Shown here: piece by piece, positions 1-5,180 of the stretch | Numbering within the stretch: position 1 is the stretch's first letter | Layout: each line of letters begins with the position of its first letter | Source of the DNA: Lachnospiraceae bacterium | GTDB taxonomy: Bacteria > Bacillota > Clostridia > Lachnospirales > Lachnospiraceae | NCBI GenBank assembly: GCA_017391545.1 | Contig: JAFOYD010000089.1 | Span: 1 to 5,180 of the forward strand | Direction: 5' to 3' | DNA: 5,180 nt | Position numbers and translations under genes: made by a program | The notes under the pieces: generated by a model | Database searches by the model: none | Told to the model about the DNA's origin: nothing | What the model saw: only the letters and a program-made list of their open reading frames with translations

Positions 1-1
1 C

Positions 2-217
2 GCACATCTGGGACATGATACGGTCCAGCGTATTAAGATCGGTGTTGGTGAAAAGCCAAAGGGTTATGATCTGGCAGACTATGTGCTGGGGCATTTTAAT
101 AAGGAAGAGCTTGCCATTATGAAGGACAGCCTTGAACAAGTAGATGGTGCGATCGGCATGATGCTCGAGGGAAGAGTAGATCAGGCAATGAATGATTATA
201 ATGCCAAAAAAGGATGA
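2..217 (+). CDS. pth: Peptidyl-tRNA hydrolase, C-terminal part (5' end outside window)
   Basis: Peptidyl-tRNA hydrolase cleaves the ester bond of peptidyl-tRNAs that drop off the ribosome, recycling tRNA in the cytoplasm. The visible 71 residues, in frame 2, start at AHLGHDTVQRIKIGVG and continue through GEKPKGYDLADYVLGHF, ending DYNAKKG and TGA at 215-217. The order matches the conserved C-terminal half of bacterial Pth: a helix near the active-site cleft, the R-x-IGVG strand, a P-x-G-x-D-x-x-DYVLG motif, then a C-terminal helix. The catalytic His and Asp and the start lie upstream of the window. mfd begins 16 bases after the stop, and the pth-mfd order is common in Firmicutes, so the two are probably in one operon. 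The call is secure although only about a third of the protein is visible. Confidence 0.93.
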   Translation, partial: AHLGHDTVQRIKIGVGEKPKGYDLADYVLGHFNKEELAIMKDSLEQVDGAIGMMLEGRVDQAMNDYNAKKG

Positions 218-224
218 TGGAGGA
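218..224 (+). promoter_or_regulatory. Ribosome binding site deciding the GTG start of mfd
   Basis: TGGAGGA directly follows the pth stop codon and lies 9 bases before the GTG at 234. This spacing is close to ideal and supports GTG rather than a later ATG as the start of mfd. The very short pth-mfd gap suggests translation of a shared message. Confidence 0.8.
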
Positions 225-233
225 TAGTCAGAC

Positions 234-3200
234 GTGAATACATTGTTAGTACCGCTAAAAGAGCTTGGTGAATATGAAGCGATCAGGAAAGCGTTGGACA
301 AAAAGGGAGGAAAAGCGAGTATCAGTGGCTGCGTAGACTCCCAGAAACTTCATATGGTATTTGGTACTGATAACAATTATGATGTGAAACTGATTGTGAC
401 CTACAGCGATATGAAGGCGAGAGAGCTTTTGGAGGACTGCCGCCTGTATAGTCGAAACTCGTACTTCTATCCTGCCAGGGATTTGATTTTTTATCAGGCA
501 GATATCCACAGCAATCAGCTTACGAAGGAGCGAATCGCAGTACAACGTCGCATACTTGAGGGAGAGCCTGTTACGATCGTCACGACTTTCTCTGCGCTGA
601 TGGCACATCATCTGCCACTTTCCGTTCTTGAAGACAATGTCATACACATCAGTAAAGACAGTGTTGTTGAGGAGCAGGCACTTGCAAAAAAACTGGTTGC
701 GATGGGATATGAGAAGAACTATCAGGTAGAAGCACCAGGACAATTTTCGATACGCGGAGGGATTGTTGATATTTTTGATCTCACTGCGGAGAACCCTGTC
801 CGTATTGAACTGTGGGGAGATGAAATTGAGTCAATCCGTTCCTTTGATGTACTCAGTCAGCGTTCCATTGAAGAAAATATGACACAAGTGTCAGTTTATC
901 CGGCAGCGGAGCTGATTTTGTCACAATCGGTATTGCAGGAAGGCTTTTTGAAAATTGAGAAGGATTGTAAGGAGCGGGCAAAGTATTTCAGGGAAAATAC
1001 GAAGCCTGAGGAAGCACACCGTCTGGAAACGACCATTAAGGATTTGGAGGAACAGGTCACGCAGTTTCAAAATCTGGTCAATCTCGATAGTTACATCCGC
1101 TACTTTTATGAGGACACAATGTCTTTTCTTGACCTTTTTGCAGACAGGAACTGCTGCATCTATATTGATGAGCCGCTTCATGTGGAGGAGCATGCCAATG
1201 CTGTGGAGCTGGAGTTTCGTGAAAGCATGACGAACAGAGCCGATAAAGGGTATCTGTTGCCACGGCAGATGGACATCCTGTTTTCTGTGCAGGAAATTAT
1301 GGCAAGGCTTGAGAGGGAACGCCTGTTAGCACTTTCAACAATGGAATTTAAGAGCTTTCCCATTAAATTCCAAGACCGTTTTGCAATCAATGCACGCAAT
1401 ATCTCATCCTATAACAATAGTTTCCCGGAACTTGTGAAGGATTTGAAAAATTTCAAAAAGCAGGGCGCCAGGGTGCTTTTGCTGTCCGCTTCTGCGACGC
1501 GCGCAAAGCGTCTGGCATCAGACCTGATGGATGAGGGGCTGATTGCTTTTTATTCGGAAGAACCGGACAGAATCCTTCAGCCGGGAGAGATCATGACATA
1601 TCATGGCACAGTGCGAAAAGGTTTTGAGTACCCGCTCTTAAAATTTGTGGTCATATCAGAGACTGATATTTTCGGAAGACAGCAAAGCAAAAAGAAGCGC
1701 AAAAAGACTTATGAAGGACAGAAGATTCAGAGTTTTTCTGACCTCAAAGTCGGGGATTATGTCGTGCATGAAAATCATGGACTTGGCATCTACCGAGGGA
1801 TTGAGAAGGTGGAGTCAGACAAGGTCGTGCGGGATTATATCAAGATCGAATATCGTGACGGTGGTAACCTCTATGTGCTTGCAACCGGGCTTGATGTGAT
1901 TCAGAAATACGCTTCATCCGATGCGGCAAAAAAGCCAAAACTGAACAAGCTTGGCACACAGGAGTGGACCAAGACGAAATCGCGGGTAAAGACTGCTGTA
2001 AATGAGGTCGCAAAGGACTTAGTGGAGTTGTATGCCATACGTCAGCAGAAGCAGGGATTTGTATTCAGTAAGGATACGGTGTGGCAGCAGGAGTTTGAGG
2101 AGATGTTTCCATTTGAGGAGACAGGCGACCAGCTTCTTGCCATCGAAGCGACCAAAAGTGACATGGAGAGCTCGCGCATTATGGATCGTCTGATTTGTGG
2201 TGACGTTGGTTATGGCAAGACGGAAATTGCCATTCGTGCAGCATTTAAGGCGGTTCAGGACGGCAAGCAGGTGGCATATCTGGTGCCGACAACGATTCTT
2301 GCACAGCAGCATTATAATACATTTGTTCAACGCATGAAGGATTTTCCGGTGCGTGTGGAAATGATGTCAAGATTTCGTACTTCAGGTGAAATCAAGAAAA
2401 CAGTGGAAGGACTTAAAAAGGGGCTTGTGGATATTGTCATAGGCACACACAGGCTTTTGTCAGAGGATGTAAAATACAAGGACCTGGGACTTTTGATCAT
2501 CGACGAGGAGCAGCGGTTCGGCGTGCGCCATAAGGAGAAAATCAAGCAGGTGAAAGAGGATGTGGATGTGCTGACACTGACTGCGACACCGATTCCGAGG
2601 ACACTTCATATGAGCCTGGTCGGTATCGGTGATATGAGCGTGCTTGAGGAAGCGCCCGGAGAGCGCCAGCCGATCCAGACCTATGTCATGGAATATAATG
2701 AGGAAATGGTGCGTGAGGCAATCGTGCGGGAATTGTCCAGACAGGGACAGGTGTATTATGTGTACAATCGCGTCAATAATATTGAGGATATTACGAACCA
2801 GATCGCGCGCCTTGTGCCTGAAGCGAACGTGGCATTTGCACATGGACAGATGAAGGAGCATGAGCTTGAGAAGATTATGTTTGATTTCATCAATGGTGAT
2901 ATTGATGTGCTGGTGTCTACGACGATCATTGAGACAGGACTCGATATTTCCAATGTCAATACGATGATCATCCATGATTCTGATAATATGGGACTTTCAC
3001 AGCTCTATCAGCTGCGAGGAAGAGTCGGGCGTTCCAATCGTACTGCTTATGCGTTTCTCATGTATAAAAAGGATAAGATGCTTAAGGAAGTCGCAGAAAA
3101 GCGCCTGCAGGCTATCAAAGAATTTACCGACCTTGGAAGTGGCTTTAAGATCGCAATGCGCGACCTTGAGATCCGCGGGGCGGGAAATCTGTTGGGAGAA

Positions 3201-3773
3201 CGCCAGCATGGTCATATGGAAGCTGTGGGATATGATCTTTACTGCAAGATGCTCAATGAGGCTGTGAAAACACTCAAGGGCACGAAAAAGATCGATGAGG
3301 ACTTTGACACCTATGTGGATATGGATGTGGATGCATTTATCCCGCCTTCTTATATTGTCAATGAAGTTCAAAAGCTTGATATTTACAAGCGGATTGCAAG
3401 TCTTGAAAATGAAGCGGAATGCGATGATATGCGAAAAGAACTGAAGGATCGTTTTGGAAATGTACCAAAGTCCGTAGAGAATCTGATCCAGATATCCCTG
3501 ATCAGGGTGACTGCACACAAGCGGTATGTAACGGAAATCAAGGGAAAGGCAGGGCAGATTACCTTCCTGATGGAGCCGTATGCTCCGGTACATGTGGAAA
3601 TGCTTCCTGAACTGATGGCAAAATATAAGGGGACTCTTGAGTTTTCAGCAAAGGGTACACCAAGATTTGTCCTTCGATACAAAAAATATGGTCTGGTCGA
3701 GAAGGAAGCCGAGCTGATGATGAAGTATACAAACATGGTACTGAATGATATGATGATACTTTATGTAAACTAA
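234..3773 (+). CDS. mfd: Transcription-repair coupling factor Mfd (complete)
   Basis: Mfd is a cytoplasmic ATP-driven DNA translocase. It pushes RNA polymerase stalled at lesions off the template and recruits UvrA for nucleotide excision repair. The 1179 residues match the usual full length in Bacillus and Clostridium. Domains in order: a UvrB-like N-terminal module (about 1-200, with QFSIRGGIVDIFD around R174) that lacks a Walker A, as is normal for Mfd; a basic linker near 480 (KKKRKK); the CarD-like RNA polymerase interaction domain (about 500-565, from DLKVGDYVVHENHGLG); then the RecG-like translocase. Its motifs are Walker A GDVGYGKT (K662), DEEQ (757-760), LTLTATPIPRT (from 780), TTIIETGLDIS, and QLYQLRGRVGR (923-933). 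The TRG region and a C-terminal UvrA-blocking domain follow. No motif is missing and no frameshift is seen. The GTG start is backed by TGGAGGA 9 bases upstream. It is probably co-transcribed with pth, and a large hairpin 55 bases after the stop may end the message. Confidence 0.98.
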   Translation: MNTLLVPLKELGEYEAIRKALDKKGGKASISGCVDSQKLHMVFGTDNNYDVKLIVTYSDMKARELLEDCRLYSRNSYFYPARDLIFYQADIHSNQLTKERIAVQRRILEGEPVTIVTTFSALMAHHLPLSVLEDNVIHISKDSVVEEQALAKKLVAMGYEKNYQVEAPGQFSIRGGIVDIFDLTAENPVRIELWGDEIESIRSFDVLSQRSIEENMTQVSVYPAAELILSQSVLQEGFLKIEKDCKERAKYFRENTKPEEAHRLETTIKDLEEQVTQFQNLVNLDSYIRYFYEDTMSFLDLFADRNCCIYIDEPLHVEEHANAVELEFRESMTNRADKGYLLPRQMDILFSVQEIMARLERERLLALSTMEFKSFPIKFQDRFAINARNISSYNNSFPELVKDLKNFKKQGARVLLLSASATRAKRLASDLMDEGLIAFYSEEPDRILQPGEIMTYHGTVRKGFEYPLLKFVVISETDIFGRQQSKKKRKKTYEGQKIQSFSDLKVGDYVVHENHGLGIYRGIEKVESDKVVRDYIKIEYRDGGNLYVLATGLDVIQKYASSDAAKKPKLNKLGTQEWTKTKSRVKTAVNEVAKDLVELYAIRQQKQGFVFSKDTVWQQEFEEMFPFEETGDQLLAIEATKSDMESSRIMDRLICGDVGYGKTEIAIRAAFKAVQDGKQVAYLVPTTILAQQHYNTFVQRMKDFPVRVEMMSRFRTSGEIKKTVEGLKKGLVDIVIGTHRLLSEDVKYKDLGLLIIDEEQRFGVRHKEKIKQVKEDVDVLTLTATPIPRTLHMSLVGIGDMSVLEEAPGERQPIQTYVMEYNEEMVREAIVRELSRQGQVYYVYNRVNNIEDITNQIARLVPEANVAFAHGQMKEHELEKIMFDFINGDIDVLVSTTIIETGLDISNVNTMIIHDSDNMGLSQLYQLRGRVGRSNRTAYAFLMYKKDKMLKEVAEKRLQAIKEFTDLGSGFKIAMRDLEIRGAGNLLGERQHGHMEAVGYDLYCKMLNEAVKTLKGTKKIDEDFDTYVDMDVDAFIPPSYIVNEVQKLDIYKRIASLENEAECDDMRKELKDRFGNVPKSVENLIQISLIRVTAHKRYVTEIKGKAGQITFLMEPYAPVHVEMLPELMAKYKGTLEFSAKGTPRFVLRYKKYGLVEKEAELMMKYTNMVLNDMMILYVN

Positions 3774-3828
3774 AACTAATAATTATACACACAATTAATA
3801 AAATATTCAGTTAATTTACGCAATAAAC

Positions 3829-3870
3829 AAAGAGGAGAGATATGTCAAATTTGACAGATTTTTCCTCTTT
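3829..3870 (+). terminator. Long hairpin, probable terminator of the pth-mfd transcript
   Basis: The 42 bases fold on a single centre at 3849/3850. The outer arms AAAGAGGA (3829-3836) and TCCTCTTT (3863-3870) pair perfectly. The middle (3837-3841 with 3858-3862) pairs through three A-T pairs and two G.U wobbles, and one A/G mismatch (3842/3857) follows. The inner TGTCAAATTTGACA (3843-3856) is a perfect palindrome. The wobbles suggest a structure that acts as RNA. It sits 55 bases after the mfd stop. The bases after the stem (CTTCGTCTTGGTTTTTG) are T-rich but not a clean T-run, so termination may be weak. The opposite strand also has a T-rich tail (GTTTATTG), so it could work both ways. A role in RNA stability is the main alternative. 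Confidence 0.6.
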
Positions 3871-3964
3871 CTTCGTCTTGGTTTTTGCTGTTAAAATGGC
3901 AATTTTCACAAAATTAAAGCAAAATAAAACTAATTGTAGAAATTTATCTAATAATATATTATAA
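3842..3964 (+). CDS. Possible 40-residue small protein, doubtful
   Basis: An ATG at 3842 opens 40 codons ending at TAA 3962-3964. GAGG (3832-3835) lies 6 bases upstream as a possible ribosome binding site. The peptide begins MSNLTDFSSFFVLVFAVK, is hydrophobic over about residues 9-22, and then turns polar and basic (TKLKQNKTNCRN), so a small membrane peptide is conceivable. Against it, the ribosome binding site and start codon are buried in the 3829-3870 hairpin, the composition is that of the AT-rich gap, and open frames of this size arise by chance. I do not recognise a family. It is listed so that the frame is on record; a chance open frame is the likelier explanation. Confidence 0.15.
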   Translation: MSNLTDFSSFFVLVFAVKMAIFTKLKQNKTNCRNLSNNIL

Positions 3965-3965
3965 T
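3937..3965 (+). promoter_or_regulatory. Candidate sigma-A promoter for the accessory cassette
   Basis: A perfect -10 box TATAAT lies at 3960-3965. The hexamer TAGAAA at 3937-3942, 17 bases upstream, matches the -35 consensus at four of six positions. Transcription would start near 3972, giving a leader of about 75 bases before the ATG at 4047. The region is very AT-rich, so a chance TATAAT is possible. The placement just upstream of the first cassette gene and after the mfd terminator candidate supports it. Confidence 0.45.
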
Positions 3966-3987
3966 AACTTCAAAATGATTAACATAA

Positions 3988-4004
3988 ATGGTTTACGAAG
4001 CCAT
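3988..4004 (+). promoter_or_regulatory. Short stem-loop in the inferred 5' leader
   Basis: ATGGTTT (3988-3994) pairs with AAGCCAT (3998-4004) over seven pairs, one of them a T.G wobble, around a three-base ACG loop. It lies about 16 bases after the inferred transcription start and 27 bases before the AAGGGAG ribosome binding site. It could be a leader hairpin that stabilises the RNA or, as DNA, a small operator. A stem of this size can also occur by chance. Confidence 0.3.
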
Positions 4005-4030
4005 AGGTATTAGGGAATTAATTTGTGAAA

Positions 4031-4037
4031 AAGGGAG
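4031..4037 (+). promoter_or_regulatory. Ribosome binding site that favours the second ATG (4047)
   Basis: AAGGGAG is 3 bases from the ATG at 4041 but 9 bases from the in-frame ATG at 4047. The second spacing is the functional one, so the protein most likely starts MSEGRYNIP rather than MTMSEGRYNIP. Confidence 0.65.
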
Positions 4038-4046
4038 AGAATGACG

Positions 4047-4679
4047 ATGAGCGAGGGAAGATACAATATTCCAAGACAGTACAGGGTAGAAAAGGGGATG
4101 CCACTGGAGCCATTATTTCAGCGGATTGACAATTTGAAATGCCGTCGTATCTTTGAGGCAGAAATCGAGAGTGTTGAATGGTGCTATCAGATGGTGGATC
4201 AGGAAGGGATCACCAATATGATGGAACTCATGATGGAGAGAGGATTATCTGTATTTGAGGTTCACCTTAAGAGAAAGATTTCTCCGGACCTGATGACAGA
4301 AGTTTTTGCAAGAATTTTACAGAGACCGATGGTTCTGGTATATCTGTGTGGTGGAGAGCTGTCCATGGGAACCTTCATACCGATGGGAAAAGGAGCTACA
4401 GGTAGGATGTGCTCCACCGATTTTTATCCATATGATGCAGACCGCATGATTGAACTGCTTGATTACGAGACTGATTGCGATAAAAATACAGATCAGATTC
4501 ATAAGCGCATTTTTGCGACGATTCGTCAGCAGAAGCGTATGATTATGATTGAGAAGGCATTTGAGAGACTTAATAAGGACAATGAGCGGGAGACATTTGC
4601 TTTTGAATTCAGTATTGAGAATCTTGACAGAATCAGGGCGGATGCAGACTTCGTGCAGTCACAGTTGAAGGTTGTATAA
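4047..4679 (+). CDS. DUF4391-like protein, first gene of a probable defence cassette
   Basis: The protein has 210 residues from the ATG at 4047, or 212 from 4041; the ribosome binding site spacing favours 4047. It has no signal peptide or membrane segment, so it should be cytoplasmic. The visible pattern is a strand IESVEW.Y (W45), a strand VFEVHLK (69-75), a helix, then a hydrophobic strand MVLVYLCGGELSMGTF, and a charged helical C-terminus rich in Lys, Arg and Glu. From memory this order (I-x-W-x-Y, then VFE-x-x-LK, then a short helix and an LVYL-type strand) resembles DUF4391 proteins, which I associate with helicase and methyltransferase defence loci. The biochemical function is unknown, and I see no certain catalytic motif. 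It is followed after 58 bases by a BrxD-type ATPase on the same strand, and probably acts with it. A lineage-specific family outside DUF4391 is the alternative. That it is a real gene is much more certain than its family. Confidence 0.8.
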   Translation: MSEGRYNIPRQYRVEKGMPLEPLFQRIDNLKCRRIFEAEIESVEWCYQMVDQEGITNMMELMMERGLSVFEVHLKRKISPDLMTEVFARILQRPMVLVYLCGGELSMGTFIPMGKGATGRMCSTDFYPYDADRMIELLDYETDCDKNTDQIHKRIFATIRQQKRMIMIEKAFERLNKDNERETFAFEFSIENLDRIRADADFVQSQLKVV

Positions 4680-4685
4680 CAGTAA

Positions 4686-4719
4686 CTATGAATGTACTGT
4701 ATCGTTACAGTAAGCATAG
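4686..4719 (+). promoter_or_regulatory. Two-part stem-loop between the two cassette genes
   Basis: TACTGTA (4695-4701) and TACAGTA (4706-4712) form a perfect seven-pair stem with a TCGT loop. Outside an internal loop (4691-4694 and 4713-4714), CTATG (4686-4690) pairs with CATAG (4715-4719). The structure ends one base before the AAAGGGG ribosome binding site of the next gene. A third related copy, ACAGTA at 4679-4684, overlaps the upstream stop codon and could pair with TACTGT (4695-4700) instead. It may set the relative expression of the two genes, protect or process the message, or serve as a protein-binding dyad on DNA. There is no T-run, so it is not a typical terminator. Confidence 0.55.
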
Positions 4720-4720
4720 G

Positions 4721-4727
4721 AAAGGGG
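4721..4727 (+). promoter_or_regulatory. Ribosome binding site for the BrxD-like gene
   Basis: AAAGGGG is 10 bases from the ATG at 4738. An in-frame ATG at 4729 is only one base away from it and is unlikely to be used. This fixes the start at 4738. Confidence 0.7.
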
Positions 4728-4737
4728 AATGGGTTGT

Positions 4738-5180
4738 ATGGATCAAAACGGGATATCAAGGGCAACTGCAGCCACAGTTCTAAATTCCTTAAAGAGTGGA
4801 GTTGTTCCCAGAACAGGGCTTGAATACATTACAGTGGGGAGAAAAAGTGAGATTCAGGCACTGCTACAGGACGTATCCATTATCGAGCAGGGAGGAGCAG
4901 CGGTACGTTTTATTGAGGGAGTATACGGAAGCGGTAAGACTTTTCTCATGCATGCACTGAGAAATCATGTGATGGAGAAGAATTTCGTGGTGACAGATGT
5001 GGAACTTTCTGTAGACAGGAGACTTGTTGGCAATAAAGGACAGGGACTTGCCACATACAGGGAGTTGATTAGAAACATGGCGACACATGCATGTCCGGAT
5101 AACGGAGCACTACAGCTGATCCTTGATAAGTGGATTGGATCACTGGAAAACGAAGTGGTACAATATGAAGGACTTGTGCC
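4738..5180 (+). CDS. BrxD-like P-loop ATPase, N-terminal 147 residues (3' end outside window)
   Basis: The frame starts MDQNGISRATAATVLNSLK and stays open to the window edge. A helical lead-in is followed by a VVPRTGLEYITVGR segment (about 23-36), then Walker A GVYGSGKT (61-68, K67) after GGAAVRFIE. Next come a strand VVTDVELS, the segment VDRRLVGNKGQG (about 92-103), a helix YRELIRNMATH, and PDNGAL. This order (GLE...VGR, E-x-YGSGKT, S-x-DRRL, YREL-x-RN, P-x-x-GAL) is, from memory, characteristic of the BREX ATP-binding family BrxD (DUF2791). These proteins are predicted AAA-type ATPases of about 400 or more residues acting in the cytoplasm, often with the Lhr-like helicase BrxHI. The Walker A is intact, so ATP binding is expected; Walker B and later motifs lie beyond the window. 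It probably shares a transcript with the DUF4391-like gene. Whether the locus is true BREX or a TerB/helicase-type cluster cannot be seen. Confidence 0.85.
   Translation, partial: MDQNGISRATAATVLNSLKSGVVPRTGLEYITVGRKSEIQALLQDVSIIEQGGAAVRFIEGVYGSGKTFLMHALRNHVMEKNFVVTDVELSVDRRLVGNKGQGLATYRELIRNMATHACPDNGALQLILDKWIGSLENEVVQYEGLV

Larger units (their letters stand above)
3774..4040. other. AT-rich intergenic region between mfd and the accessory cassette
   Basis: This stretch of 267 bases has no long open frame and is strongly AT-rich (58 G+C of 240 bases counted at 3781-4020, 24%), while the genes on both sides run at roughly 42-48% in the lines sampled. It holds a long inverted repeat (3829-3870), a 40-codon open frame of doubtful status (3842-3964), a promoter candidate (3937-3965) and a short stem-loop (3988-4004). 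No tRNA, integrase site or CRISPR-like repeat is visible. It separates a housekeeping operon from what looks like an accessory cassette, so it is the probable junction of an insertion. Confidence 0.8.

Noticed and set aside
234..800. Lack of a Walker A in the UvrB-like N-terminal part of Mfd, as a possible defect
   Set aside because: A degenerate UvrB-like module without ATPase motifs is normal for Mfd; the translocase Walker A at K662 is intact.
2997..3593. Long minus-strand open frames inside mfd (also 255-743 and 2460-2975)
   Set aside because: They lie opposite a complete, well-conserved mfd, show no protein-like motifs or ribosome binding sites I can recognise, and are explained as shadows of its codon use.
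3851..3856. Perfect -35-like TTGACA
   Set aside because: No -10-like hexamer occurs 16-19 bases downstream, and the bases are the inner arm of the 3843-3856 palindrome.
4041..4046. Upstream ATG as the start of the DUF4391-like gene
   Set aside because: It is only 3 bases from the AAGGGAG ribosome binding site, whereas the ATG at 4047 has a 9-base spacing.
4695..4712. Dyad resembling an E. coli LexA box (CTGT...ACAG)
   Set aside because: The spacing between CTGT and ACAG is 6 rather than 8, and Gram-positive LexA sites use a GAAC...GTTC type. It is better described as a stem-loop or unidentified dyad.
4864..5088. Minus-strand open frame of 74 codons within the BrxD-like gene
   Set aside because: It is antisense to the Walker A region of a convincing ATPase frame that stays open to the window edge.

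Overview
The window comes from a low-to-mid GC Gram-positive bacterium, most likely a member of the Clostridia (Lachnospiraceae-like). The clues are the pth-mfd gene order, strong GGAGG-type ribosome binding sites, a GTG start on mfd, a full-length Bacillus/Clostridium-type Mfd of 1179 residues, and the amino-acid style of the proteins. All recognised genes lie on the + strand.

The left three quarters (2-3773) is housekeeping. It holds the C-terminal end of peptidyl-tRNA hydrolase (pth) followed 16 bases later by a complete mfd, the transcription-repair coupling factor. The two look co-transcribed.

Next comes an AT-rich gap (3774-4046; 24% G+C counted over 3781-4020, against 48% in one 60-base line of mfd). 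It contains a 42-nt near-perfect hairpin (3829-3870) that probably ends the mfd transcript, a promoter with a perfect TATAAT (3937-3965), and a small stem-loop in the inferred 5' leader (3988-4004). A 40-codon open frame with a ribosome-binding-site-like leader (3842-3964) lies partly inside the large hairpin. Its reality is uncertain.

The right end looks like the first two genes of an accessory, probably anti-phage or genome-defence cassette. The first is a 210-residue protein resembling the DUF4391 pattern. The second, after a 58-base spacer containing a well-formed stem-loop, is the N-terminal 147 residues of a P-loop ATPase of the BrxD type (DUF2791, BREX-system ATP-binding family), cut by the window edge. 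From memory, BrxD-type ATPases accompany an Lhr-like helicase (BrxHI), either in type 2 BREX or in smaller clusters with TerB-domain proteins. Downstream genes are not visible, so the class of system cannot be settled here. Family assignments are from recalled sequence patterns, with no search run.
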